This document shows, in pieces, positions 9,007 through 18,038 of a stretch of 49,134 bases of DNA; within the stretch, counting starts at the first letter, position 1, and the number at the start of each line of letters is the position of its first letter. This stretch comes from Hyphomicrobiales bacterium (GTDB lineage: Bacteria; Pseudomonadota; Alphaproteobacteria; Rhizobiales; Beijerinckiaceae). The notes beneath the pieces are model-generated. The model was not told where the DNA came from. It did not search any database and saw only the letters and a list, made by a program, of their open reading frames with translations. Where the stretch lies: the NCBI GenBank assembly GCA_027489275.1, contig JAIYAB010000190.1, positions 1 to 49,134 on the forward strand. The letters are read 5' to 3'. The translations under genes and the position numbers were made by a program.

Positions 9007-9978
9007 TCACTGGCCGAAGATCTCGCCGAAGCGCTTCTTGTTGGCGGTATCCTCCGCCAGCGCCTTCGCCGGGTCGAACGACATCAGCTTGATGCTGGAC
9101 CGGTCCGGATATCCGGCCGGCAGCGGGGTCGTCGGAAGGGCGGGAACGTAACCCTGGCGACGGGCGAGATCCTGTCCTTCGTCCGAAAGGATGAAATCGA
9201 CGAACGCTTTCGCCGCAGTCGGATTGGCCGATGTCTTCAGGACCGCGATCGGCTCGCTGACCGCCGAGACGCCTTCCTTCGGGAACACGAATTCCACTGG
9301 AGCGCCCTTCGCCTTCTCGCGGATCGGCATGAAGTCGACGATCATCCCGAACATCTTCTCGCCGCCGGCCACCTGCTTGAGGATGTCGCCGTTTCCGCCC
9401 GCTGCCAGCGCGCGGTTGCCGGCCAGCGCGTCGTAGTAGCTCCAGCCTTCCGGCAGGTTCGCCGTGAGCGTTACGGTGTGGATCATCGCCGCTCCGGACG
9501 TCATCGGAGACGGCAGTGCGACCTGGCCCCGTGCTTCCGGGCGCTTCAGGTCGAGCCAGCTGTCGGGTTTGAACGGCGCCTTCGTGTTGTAGACGATCCC
9601 CGTCGTGATCAGCTTCGTCCCGAACCAGTGCCCTTCGGCATCATGGATGCCCGCAGGATAGGCCGCGATGTTCGCCGGCTTGTGGGCCAGGAGCCGGCCC
9701 TCCTTCTTGAGGCCCTCCATCGTCACGCTGTCGGCGATGAGCAGCAGGTCCGCCTGCGGCTGCCCGGCCTCGATTTCCGCCCGCATCTTCGCCATCAGGC
9801 GCGGCGTTCCGTCGCGGACGAACGATACGTCAACCTTGGGAAACTTCGCCTTGAACGCGTCGACGGTCTGCTGGGCGTCGGTCTGGGGCTGGCTCGTGTA
9901 GAGAACCAGCTTCCCTTCCTGCGCCGCCGCAGCGGAGCCGAGCAGGGCCAGCACGGCCGAGAGAGCAATCAACCTCAT
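9007..9978 (-). CDS. Extracellular solute-binding protein (family 1, FbpA-like)
   Basis: Start MRLIALSAVLALLGSAAAAQEGKLVLYTSQPQTDAQQTVDAFKAKFPKV; signal peptide and ferric-binding-like architecture. Confidence 0.87.
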   Translation of the reverse strand: MRLIALSAVLALLGSAAAAQEGKLVLYTSQPQTDAQQTVDAFKAKFPKVDVSFVRDGTPRLMAKMRAEIEAGQPQADLLLIADSVTMEGLKKEGRLLAHKPANIAAYPAGIHDAEGHWFGTKLITTGIVYNTKAPFKPDSWLDLKRPEARGQVALPSPMTSGAAMIHTVTLTANLPEGWSYYDALAGNRALAAGGNGDILKQVAGGEKMFGMIVDFMPIREKAKGAPVEFVFPKEGVSAVSEPIAVLKTSANPTAAKAFVDFILSDEGQDLARRQGYVPALPTTPLPAGYPDRSSIKLMSFDPAKALAEDTANKKRFGEIFGQ

Positions 9979-10243
9979 CGTCGATCTCCATGAACGAGGC
10001 GTCGCCGGATGCGACGGTCTTCGCCGATAGACATGGCCTGCATGACACTCCCGTGACGTTTGCGCTAGATGGACAGCCGGGCCCGGAGCCCGTTTTCGGA
10101 TCGGGTTCGGCCGGATGGTCGCTGTCGCGTCCCGGGATCGAAAGCTGACGTCGTTCACAACGGTCGCCTGATCCACCGGACTTCGCCGGAGATCACGCCG
10201 TCCCGGCTTTCATGTTCCAGTATCCCGTCGACCTTGATCGGAT

Positions 10244-11083
10244 TCACCGTGCCTGGAGCAGGCCTGCCATGGCCGGGCCCAGTATCGTCTCGACCGAGGC
10301 GTCCGGCAGCCCGCAATGGCGCCGCACCATGTCGAGAGTTTGCTTGTAGATCATGCACTTGCGCGACACCGGCCAATCAGAGCCCCAATGCATACGCCAC
10401 GGCCCGTAGTGCTCGTGAAGCGTACGCACGATGGGAGCCAGCTGAGGATAGGGGTAGTCCATGTCCGGCGACGCCACGTTTCCGAATCCGGAGATCTTGA
10501 CGCCGATGTTGGGGTGCCGGGCCGCCTCGGTCACCAGCCGCATCGCATCGCGGGTCCCGGCGCTGCGGGGGCCCAGGAACGCCATGTGGTGGCACAGGAT
10601 GTCGAGTTTCGGATAGGCCTCGGCCGCCGCCGTGACGATCGGCATCTGCGACGGCATCACGGACAGGCTCGCGATCAACCGGCGGGATTCCGCTTCGGCC
10701 AGGAAGCGACGTCCTTCTCCCGACCCGAGCCATGCGCCGTCGTCGTCTTCGGCCAGATAGTACGTGAAGCCGACCAGCCCGTAGCGCACGGCGGCCTCGG
10801 CAAGCCGCGTCGCCGCCCCGTCACGCCGGTAGTACGGCGTCCAGCGGGAGTCGATGTCGGCAAACGGCACGAAACGACCGGGATGGGCCGCGGCGACCTG
10901 CGCCACATAGTCGTTCGAATCCGGGTTGTCTCCAATCGCCGCCGAGATCAACACGGCCTTCTCGACACCGTTCTGGTCCATCTCGAACAACAACTGCTCG
11001 GCGCGCGCGCGGCTCTCCGTGTCCGGCACCGGCGGCTGATAGGGCCAGCGCTTCCAGACGTGGCAATGGGCATCGATGATCAT
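10244..11083 (-). CDS. Amidohydrolase family protein (TIM-barrel metal-dependent hydrolase, candidate sugar lactonase)
   Basis: MIIDAHCHVWKRWPYQPPVPD... (DAHCHVW), HHMAF, WGSDWPVS motifs of the amidohydrolase-2/COG3618-like group. ORF upstream of 11083 is a shadow of the ATPase gene. Confidence 0.85.
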   Translation of the reverse strand: MIIDAHCHVWKRWPYQPPVPDTESRARAEQLLFEMDQNGVEKAVLISAAIGDNPDSNDYVAQVAAAHPGRFVPFADIDSRWTPYYRRDGAATRLAEAAVRYGLVGFTYYLAEDDDGAWLGSGEGRRFLAEAESRRLIASLSVMPSQMPIVTAAAEAYPKLDILCHHMAFLGPRSAGTRDAMRLVTEAARHPNIGVKISGFGNVASPDMDYPYPQLAPIVRTLHEHYGPWRMHWGSDWPVSRKCMIYKQTLDMVRRHCGLPDASVETILGPAMAGLLQAR

Positions 11084-12066
11084 GCGCCCCCCAGCGGTCG
11101 GATGCATCGCACATGGCGGCCCGGCGCGATTTCGGCCAGGGCCGGCTCGGCCCGTGCGCAGTCCATGGTGGCGAACGGGCAGCGCGGAGCGAACGGGCAG
11201 CCCGTGCCGGGTATGCCGTTTCCACCCTCCCCGGGTTCGATCGCGTCGAGATTCCACGGCACGTCCGGGTCCGGCGACGGGATCGCGTCGATCAGGGCGC
11301 GCGTGTAGGGATGGCGCGGCGCATTGATGACCTCCTCCGCGCCGCCGCTCTCCACGATCACGCCCGCGAACAGCACGACGATCGTGTCGGCGACCTGGTA
11401 GGCGGTGGTCAGGTCGTGGGTGACGTAGACGAGCGAGATGCCTGCCTCCTCCTTCAGGCGCAGCAGCGTCTGGAGGATCGTCGAGCGCAGCGAGGCGTCG
11501 ACCATCGAGACCGGCTCGTCGGCAAGGATGATGTGCGGGTCGAGCAGCAAGGCCCGCGCGATCATGATCCGCTGGCGCTGCCCGCCCGACAACTGGTGGG
11601 GATACTTGCCCAGCGTTTCGCCGGGCCGCAGCCCGACCGTCTCGAGCGCCGTCTCGATCTTCGCCCGCGCGTCGTTCCTGTCGCGCGCGATGCCGAAGAC
11701 CGACAGAGGCGTGAACAGCGCATGGTCGACGCGATAGAAGGGGTTGAAGACCTCGAACGGATCCTGGAAGACCGCCTGCACCTCGCGGCGGAAGACCCGG
11801 CGCTCTCCGCCGGTCATCTTCGCGATATCGACGCCGCGATAGGTCACGGTGCCCGAGGTCGGCGACCGGAAGCCCAGCAGCAGGTGGGTCAACGTCGTCT
11901 TGCCGCTGCCGCTCTCGCCGACCACGGCGACGATGCTCGGCTTCTCGCCTCCGATGCCCAGCGTTGCGTCCCGCAGCGCCGTCTTGGCGATGCGGCCGCC
12001 GAAGCCGGAGCGGAAGACGACGCTCGCGTCCCTGGCTTCGAGCCGCCCGGTTTTCGACGCGCTCAT
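11080..12066 (-). CDS. Oligopeptide-type ABC transporter ATP-binding protein (OppF/DppF-like)
   Basis: Walker A GESGSGKTT, signature LSGGQRQRI, Walker B ILADEP, C-terminal oligo_HPY Cys pattern (CPFAPRCPFA). Confidence 0.93.
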   Translation of the reverse strand: MSASKTGRLEARDASVVFRSGFGGRIAKTALRDATLGIGGEKPSIVAVVGESGSGKTTLTHLLLGFRSPTSGTVTYRGVDIAKMTGGERRVFRREVQAVFQDPFEVFNPFYRVDHALFTPLSVFGIARDRNDARAKIETALETVGLRPGETLGKYPHQLSGGQRQRIMIARALLLDPHIILADEPVSMVDASLRSTILQTLLRLKEEAGISLVYVTHDLTTAYQVADTIVVLFAGVIVESGGAEEVINAPRHPYTRALIDAIPSPDPDVPWNLDAIEPGEGGNGIPGTGCPFAPRCPFATMDCARAEPALAEIAPGRHVRCIRPLGGA

Positions 12067-13016
12067 GCCGGCCCCACGAGATGGCAGGCGACAAGGTGAT
12101 CCGACCCCACGGGTCGCGGCGCGGGCGCCTCGATCCGGCAGCGCGCCTCCGCGATCGGGCAACGCGTCTGGAAAGGACAGCCGGGCGGCCGTTCGGTCAG
12201 CGACGGCGGCACGCCCGGTATGCCCTGGAAGGCCCGGCGCGCCGTCAGCGAGGGCAGCGCGCCGATCAGCAGCTTCGTGTAGGGATGCGTGGGTGATCGG
12301 AACACGGTCTTGACCGGCCCGGTTTCGACGAGCCGGCCCGCATACATGACGCCGATCCGGTCGACGAAGTGCGCCATCAGCGCCATGTCGTGGCCGATCA
12401 GGATGATGGCTGCTCCGATGTCCTGCTGGACGCGACCGAGCGTGGCGAGCACCTGCTTCTGGACCACGACGTCGAGGGCCGAGGTCGGCTCGTCGGCCAG
12501 GATCACCGCCGGCGTCAGCGCGATGGCGAGGGCGATGCAGACGCGCTGCTTCATTCCGCCAGACAACTCGTGCGGGAATCGCGCGGCCACGGCGGGCGGA
12601 AGGCCGACGCGCGAGAGCAGGCCGGCGACGTGCCCGTCATCCGGGTCGATATCGTGGGCTGCGAAGAGATCGGCAAACTGGGCGCCGATAGGCAGGACAG
12701 GATTGAGCGAACTCATCGCGCCCTGCGGCACGAGCGACATGCGCGCGAACCGGGTGCGGCGAAGGTCCTCCTCGGACAGGGCCAGAACGTCGCGGCCTTC
12801 GAGGCGCACATGGCCGGCCGAAATCTCGCCCGGGGGGCGGATCATGCGCATCAGCGCCAGCACGGTCGTGGACTTCCCCGACCCGCTTTCGCCGACGAGG
12901 CCCATCCGCTCGCGCGGCATCAGGTTGAATCCGATGCCGTCCACCGCGTAGGCCGGGCCGACCGGCGTCCGGTACCGGACGGAGAGATCCGCGACCTCGA
13001 GGACGGGCCCGCTCAC
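12063..13016 (-). CDS. Oligopeptide-type ABC transporter ATP-binding protein (OppD/DppD-like)
   Basis: GTG start at 13016 (VSGPVLEVADLSVRY); Walker A GESGSGKST, LSGGMKQRV signature, VILADEPTSALDV, CPFQTRCPIA. Confidence 0.93.
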   Translation of the reverse strand: MSGPVLEVADLSVRYRTPVGPAYAVDGIGFNLMPRERMGLVGESGSGKSTTVLALMRMIRPPGEISAGHVRLEGRDVLALSEEDLRRTRFARMSLVPQGAMSSLNPVLPIGAQFADLFAAHDIDPDDGHVAGLLSRVGLPPAVAARFPHELSGGMKQRVCIALAIALTPAVILADEPTSALDVVVQKQVLATLGRVQQDIGAAIILIGHDMALMAHFVDRIGVMYAGRLVETGPVKTVFRSPTHPYTKLLIGALPSLTARRAFQGIPGVPPSLTERPPGCPFQTRCPIAEARCRIEAPAPRPVGSDHLVACHLVGPA

Positions 13017-13858
13017 AGTCCGCCCAGCCGCTTGTTGGCGACACGGTCCATGCCGGCCGAGGTGAGCAGGAGGGCGATGAAGATCAGGGCGAGGGCGAGG
13101 ATGGGCGGGCCCCACCACCACCACATGCCCCGGATGATGGCCCCATAGAACTGCGCCCAGAAGATCGTCATGCCGAGCGTGAGCTCGGTCTGGGGGCCGA
13201 GGCCGAGAGCCTCGAGCCCGATCGTCGCCAGCATCGCCTGGCCGACCGCGATCACGAAGCTGGCGGCGATGTAGGGCAGGAGATTGGGCAGAACCTCCAC
13301 GAAGACGAGGCGCAGGCCGCCCAGTCCGCTCAGCCGCGCGACCTGCACGTAGCCACGCTCGCGGACGGACAGGGTCTGCGCGCGGATGGCCCGCGCGGCG
13401 ACCATCCAGGACAGCCCCGCGACGATGACGGCCATCAGTTCGACCGACATGGAGCGGACATTGGCGGCGACCAGCACGAGAACGGCCACGCTGGGGATCG
13501 TCATCATCACGTCCGACGCCGTGCGGATCGTCGCGTCGATCAGCCCGCCCATGAAGCCCGCCACCAGTCCCAGCGTGACGCCGACCGTCAGGCTGATGAG
13601 GCCTGCGATCAGGCCGATCTTCAGGGTCTGGGGCATGGCCAGCGCCATCACGGTCAGCACGTCGCGGCCCTGGGCATCGGTGCCGAACCAGTGAAGGGCG
13701 GAGGGCGGCCGGCGAGGCGCCACCGCGCCCACCTGGGCCAGCGACTGGTCCACGATCATCGGTCCGAAGATCGATGCCACCGCCAGGACGGCGAAGATGG
13801 ACAGGCCCGCGATGAGAGGCAGGTTGCCGCGAAACAGGCTGGCGAGCGACGGACCCAT
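13013..13858 (-). CDS. ABC transporter permease (DppC-like)
   Basis: MGPSLASLFRGNLPLIAGLSIFAVLAVASIFGPM...; HWFGTDAQGRDV typical of DppC/OppC. Confidence 0.93.
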   Translation of the reverse strand: MGPSLASLFRGNLPLIAGLSIFAVLAVASIFGPMIVDQSLAQVGAVAPRRPPSALHWFGTDAQGRDVLTVMALAMPQTLKIGLIAGLISLTVGVTLGLVAGFMGGLIDATIRTASDVMMTIPSVAVLVLVAANVRSMSVELMAVIVAGLSWMVAARAIRAQTLSVRERGYVQVARLSGLGGLRLVFVEVLPNLLPYIAASFVIAVGQAMLATIGLEALGLGPQTELTLGMTIFWAQFYGAIIRGMWWWWGPPILALALIFIALLLTSAGMDRVANKRLGGL

Positions 13859-13860
13859 CT

Positions 13861-14865
13861 TCAGTTTCGCTTGTTGGTGATGCGCGGATCGATCAGCGGG
13901 TAAAGCAGATCGAGAACGAACATCGTCACCGCGATCGAGATCGACAGGACCAGCACGATCCCCTGGATCACGAAGAAATCCTTGCTCTGGATCGCCTGGT
14001 AGAGCCGGTAGCCCATCCCCGGATAGGAGAAGATGACCTCGACCAGGATCGCGCCCGAGACGAGGTGGCCGAGCGTGAGCGCGAGCTTCGTGATCTGCGG
14101 CAGCAGCGCGTTGCGCACCGCGTACCAGAGAAAGATGCGGCGCTGCGTGAGGCCCTTCGCCTCGGCGAGCATGATGTAGTCCTCGCCCAGCACCGATACG
14201 AGCATGCCCCGCATGCCGATCGCCCACGAGCCGATCTGTGCCAGGACGATCGACAGGGCCGGCAGGGTCGCGTGCCAGAGAATGCCGCCGACGGTCGCCC
14301 AGTTGAAACCCGGCGTCATGTCGAAGGGGAAGCCGCCGCCGGCTGGAAAGACGCGGTACACGATCGCGCCGACGAACAGCAGGATGACGCCGATCAGGAA
14401 ATACGGGATCGCCGAGAGGACGAGAAAAGGCGCGGCGAACCAGCCGAGCCACCGCGGCGCGCGCGGCCAGGCCAGCAGGCCGCCCATCAGCGTGCCGATG
14501 GCGAAGCTGATCAGCGTCGCCATGCCGAGCAGCCCCAGCGTCCAGGGCATGGCGCCCGCGATGCTCTCGCTCACCCGCTCGGGATAATTGGCGAGCGAGA
14601 ACCCGAGATCGAACCGCAGCACCATGCCCCAGTAGTCGAAGTATTGCCGCCATACGGGCTGGTCGAGTCCGAACCTCGCGCGGTAGCTGTCGACGATGGC
14701 CTTGACGTCGCCGACCGATCCGCTGGAGGTCGAGACGAGCTGGTTCAGCTGCTGCTCGACAGGATCGCCGGGCGTCAGGCGCGGCAGCGCGAAATTGATC
14801 GACACGGCCAGCGCGAACACCAGCAGCATGATCCCGAAGCGGCGGATCGCGTAGTCGAGATACAT
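13861..14865 (-). CDS. ABC transporter permease (DppB-like)
   Basis: MYLDYAIRRFGIMLLVFALAVSINFALPRLTPGDPVEQ; MRGMLVSVLGEDYIMLAEAKGL EAA loop. Confidence 0.93.
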   Translation of the reverse strand: MYLDYAIRRFGIMLLVFALAVSINFALPRLTPGDPVEQQLNQLVSTSSGSVGDVKAIVDSYRARFGLDQPVWRQYFDYWGMVLRFDLGFSLANYPERVSESIAGAMPWTLGLLGMATLISFAIGTLMGGLLAWPRAPRWLGWFAAPFLVLSAIPYFLIGVILLFVGAIVYRVFPAGGGFPFDMTPGFNWATVGGILWHATLPALSIVLAQIGSWAIGMRGMLVSVLGEDYIMLAEAKGLTQRRIFLWYAVRNALLPQITKLALTLGHLVSGAILVEVIFSYPGMGYRLYQAIQSKDFFVIQGIVLVLSISIAVTMFVLDLLYPLIDPRITNKRN

Positions 14866-14892
14866 CGTCGCCCCGGATCCGCTGTTGCTCGG

Positions 14893-16095
14893 TCAGACCC
14901 GGAGCCGGTCCAGGACCGCGTCCGTCAGCTCCAGTCCGAAGCCGGGCGCGTCGTTGGGGACGAGCCATCCGTTTTCCGGCACGCGCATGCCCGGGAACAC
15001 GATCGTCTCGATCAACGGTACGCCGGGACCGCCGCCGACGAAGTATTCCCCCCAGGTGACATTCGGCATCGCGAAGGAGAAGTGCTGGCCGTAAGGCGTG
15101 TTCATGCCGGCGTGCAGGATGACGGGGATGCCCGCCGCCTCGGCAAGGTGGGCGATGCGCATGCATCCCGTGAAACCACAGGCCCACGCGATGTCCGGCT
15201 GGAAGATGTCGGCCACGCGCTTGGCGGCTGCGTAGGCGAAGGTCTGCGGCACGTACCAGTGCTCGCCGGTCGCCAGCGTCTGCCAGGGCAGGCGCTCGCG
15301 CAGCGCCTCGTGCGACAGGAGATCCTCCGGCGTCAGGCAGTCCTCGATCCACTTGAGACCGTAGGGCCGCAGCCGCTCCGCCATGCGCACCGCGAATTCG
15401 ACATCGAAGGCCATCCAGCAGTCGAGCATCAGCTCGACGTCGCGCCCTATGGCCTCCCGCGTCCGGGCGACGAGATCCTCGTTCCTGTTGATCGCGTCGA
15501 GGCCGTCGGCGACGCCATAGGGGCAGGCCAGCTTCGTCGCCTTGAAGCCGAGCTCCATGTTCCAGTCGGTGTCGTTGCCGGTGGCGTAGCAGAACTGGCG
15601 GTCGCGGGCGGGGCCGCCCGCCAGTTCGTAGACGGGGACGCCGAGGATCTTGCCCTTCAGGTCCCAGAGCGCGAGGTCGACGGCGCTGATGGCATAGGAG
15701 GACAGGCCGGCGGCGCTGTAGGGCGAGGCGGCGCGCACCATCGTGTCCCACAGGCGGTCGATGGCGAACGCATTCTCCCCGACGAGAAGCGGCGCGAGGT
15801 GATCGTTGATCAGGTCGATGACGGGCTGGCCGTAGCGCGAGACCCCGAATCCCCACTGGCCGTCCGAAGAGCGGACGATACAGCCGACCGACGGGAAGTC
15901 CGGGCGCCACAGTGTCCGCAGCTTCTTGAAGCGCGGATAGCGCGACATCGGTCCGGCGACTTCCTGGTCCTTGGTCCACGGCGGGCGGCGCGCCTTCGTC
16001 GGCGTCCGGTCGAGCCCCTCGGTGTAGGCGGCTCCGACCATCTCGTTCTTGATGGCGAAGGCGCGGATCTCGGTGATCGTCGGCGTCTTGGACAT
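14893..16095 (-). CDS. Enolase-superfamily dehydratase, L-rhamnonate-dehydratase-like
   Basis: LMLDCWMAFDVEFAVRMAERLRPYGLKWIEDCL, ATGEHW, QPDIAWACGFTGCMRIAHLA, DAPGFGLEL: recalled as strongly similar to RhmD; substrate not proven. Confidence 0.85.
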   Translation of the reverse strand: MSKTPTITEIRAFAIKNEMVGAAYTEGLDRTPTKARRPPWTKDQEVAGPMSRYPRFKKLRTLWRPDFPSVGCIVRSSDGQWGFGVSRYGQPVIDLINDHLAPLLVGENAFAIDRLWDTMVRAASPYSAAGLSSYAISAVDLALWDLKGKILGVPVYELAGGPARDRQFCYATGNDTDWNMELGFKATKLACPYGVADGLDAINRNEDLVARTREAIGRDVELMLDCWMAFDVEFAVRMAERLRPYGLKWIEDCLTPEDLLSHEALRERLPWQTLATGEHWYVPQTFAYAAAKRVADIFQPDIAWACGFTGCMRIAHLAEAAGIPVILHAGMNTPYGQHFSFAMPNVTWGEYFVGGGPGVPLIETIVFPGMRVPENGWLVPNDAPGFGLELTDAVLDRLRV

Positions 16096-16133
16096 GGCGT
16101 GACCGGACTTTGCGATGGAGGGGCAGCAGCAAA

Positions 16134-16161
16134 GAGGGGGCGCCGTCGCCGACGCCCCCTC
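16134..16161 (-). terminator. Intra-operon hairpin downstream of SBP gene
   Basis: Perfect 9-bp stem GAGGGGGCG/CGCCCCCTC with 10-nt loop between SBP stop (16168) and next gene start (16095). Confidence 0.6.
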
Positions 16162-16167
16162 CTGTCG

Positions 16168-17931
16168 CTAACGCGTGGGCTGGAGCCGATGGATGACCAT
16201 CGCGAAGCCTTCCCATGGCGGGAACGGCGCCGCGTAGGGGGCTTTCGCGTTCGGCCAGCCGGTCCAGTAGGTGTAGTTGAAGGCCAGCGTGTGGAACTCC
16301 TCGGCCAGCGTGATCTCCGGAATGTCCCGGATGTAGATCCGCATCGCTTCGCGAACCAGATCGACATAGGCGGGATCGTTCGGCGACGGCTTCATGGCTT
16401 CCATCTTGTCGACGATGGCGTCGTAGGCCGGATTCTCGTACCGCGTGGGCGCGCGCACGTCGCGGACCTTTTCGCCCGGCTTTGCGGAGTACTTCGTGTG
16501 GAAGTGCTCCAGCGTCTGCCAGGGATCGTAGAGACTGCCGCAGTGCGTGCCGTGCGACATCTCGAAATTGCCTGTCGTCGTGGCCTCGGACAGCGCGGTG
16601 CGCTGCTGGGCATTGTTGACCACGTCGAAGCCGGCAGCCCGAAGCTGCTGGGTCAGGACCGGACCTTGCGGGTCGCCCTGCACCGTGGACAGCCCGATCT
16701 GCCACGGGGAGCCGTCGGGCTTTGCCCAGAAGCCGTTGGCTCCCTTCTTGTAGCCGCGCGACGTCATCAGCCGTCCGCTCTCCGCCAGGTCGAGGCGATC
16801 GATGCGCTCCGCGTCGATCAGGTCCTTGAGCTTGGGCATGTAGGCCGTCAGTCCCTCGAACGACGACATCGGGACGGACGCCGGCAGCACCGAGCCCTCG
16901 AGCGCGAGATCGATGAGCTGGCGGCGGTCGATCGCGAAGTTGAACGCCCGGCGGACCGACACGTCGTCGAATGGCTTCTGCTGGAGGTTGAAGCGGATCG
17001 CGAAGGTGCAGCCGTCGGCTCCGCCCCACACCGGACCTGTCTCGTTCCAGGCGCGCAGTCCGCGGTTCTGGTTGCGGATCGCCTCGAACGTGCCCGGCTG
17101 GATCGAGCGGCCCATGTCGACCTGGCCGCTGGCGTACAGTTGCGGCATCGCCTGCTCGGTCGCAGGGATGTAGATGACGCGCTGCACCTGGGGCAGCGCC
17201 TTCGCGACGCCCCGGTCGACCGCCCACCAGGTATCGCGGCGATCATAGAACAGCGAGTTCGCGTCGCTCTTCACGAGCTTGAACGGACCCGTGCCGACCG
17301 GCCAGCCCTTGGCCAGATCGAAATTGGTGAAGGTCTTGGGATCCTGCCCTTCCCAGATGTGCTTGGGCACGACGACGAAGCGGCCGGCTTGTCCGGTCGC
17401 CAGGTAGTCCTGCGGCCAGCGCGGACCGGGCTTGTTCAGGCGCACGACGACGGTCAGCGGATCGGTCGCCTGGGCCGAAGCGACCCACTCCTTGATCGCC
17501 GATGACTGGACGAGGTCCGGGGCGGACGCGATGAGCATGTTGAAGGTGAAGACGACGTCGGCGGAGGTGAACGGCTTGCCGTCGCTCCAGGTCGCGCCCT
17601 CGCGGAGCTTGATCGTCACTTCGCGGTTGTCGGGGCTCTGGGTCCATCCGGTGGCCAGCCAGGGGACGATCTCGTTGGCGACGTGGTTGGTGTAGAACAG
17701 CTGCTCGTAGACCGTATAGTGGAGGCTGTTGCGCTGGTGCAGCAATACGCCGGCGTACGGGTTGAAGTTCGCGGTCGCAGGAACCTGGTTGTAGAAATCC
17801 CAACCCTGGGAGATCAGCGTTCGATTGCGCGGCACGTCGGGCAGGCTTTGCGCCGCCGCTCCTGCCATCGTTGCCAATACCGCGGCAACGGATGCGCCGA
17901 AGCGCATGCGTAGACCCCTCATCTCGAGCAT
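16168..17931 (-). CDS. ABC transporter substrate-binding protein, family 5
   Basis: MLEMRGLRMRFGASVAAVLATMAGAAAQSLPDVPRNRTLISQGWD...; SBP_bac_5 motifs (WSDGKPFTSADVVFTFN). Confidence 0.92.
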   Translation of the reverse strand: MLEMRGLRMRFGASVAAVLATMAGAAAQSLPDVPRNRTLISQGWDFYNQVPATANFNPYAGVLLHQRNSLHYTVYEQLFYTNHVANEIVPWLATGWTQSPDNREVTIKLREGATWSDGKPFTSADVVFTFNMLIASAPDLVQSSAIKEWVASAQATDPLTVVVRLNKPGPRWPQDYLATGQAGRFVVVPKHIWEGQDPKTFTNFDLAKGWPVGTGPFKLVKSDANSLFYDRRDTWWAVDRGVAKALPQVQRVIYIPATEQAMPQLYASGQVDMGRSIQPGTFEAIRNQNRGLRAWNETGPVWGGADGCTFAIRFNLQQKPFDDVSVRRAFNFAIDRRQLIDLALEGSVLPASVPMSSFEGLTAYMPKLKDLIDAERIDRLDLAESGRLMTSRGYKKGANGFWAKPDGSPWQIGLSTVQGDPQGPVLTQQLRAAGFDVVNNAQQRTALSEATTTGNFEMSHGTHCGSLYDPWQTLEHFHTKYSAKPGEKVRDVRAPTRYENPAYDAIVDKMEAMKPSPNDPAYVDLVREAMRIYIRDIPEITLAEEFHTLAFNYTYWTGWPNAKAPYAAPFPPWEGFAMVIHRLQPTR

Positions 17932-18004
17932 CGGTCTCCTCCGGTGAGATTCGACCGGGCGTATCCACGGCACCATTGCCATGCCCGCCGGCCGTTGGTA
18001 TTAT

Positions 18005-18030
18005 GGTTCACATTTGTGAACTAAAGTTCA
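18005..18030. promoter_or_regulatory. Candidate IclR operator site 1
   Basis: GGTTCACATTTGTGAACTAAAGTTCA: GTTCACA-N2-TGTGAAC and overlapping TGAACT-AA-AGTTCA inverted repeats; lies between divergent SBP and IclR genes. Confidence 0.65.
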
Positions 18031-18038
18031 GAAATGAT

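Noticed and set aside
10153-10159. GTTCACA half-site resembling the IclR operator
   Set aside because: Single half-site without the partner arms found at 18005 and 21863; expected by chance.
10244-12094. 616-aa minus ORF suggesting an ATPase-amidohydrolase fusion
   Set aside because: The N-terminal half is a frame-shifted shadow of the DppF gene; the amidohydrolase starts at 11083.
13013-17227. 1404-aa minus-strand ORF
   Set aside because: Only its last ~280 codons (13013..13858, DppC) are real; the rest is an out-of-frame shadow of dppB, the dehydratase and the SBP, with Arg/Pro-rich nonsense composition.
14065-17505. 1146-aa plus-strand ORF
   Set aside because: Antisense shadow of dppB, the enolase-superfamily gene and the SBP in high-GC DNA; no recognisable domain, His/Arg/Asp-rich translation.
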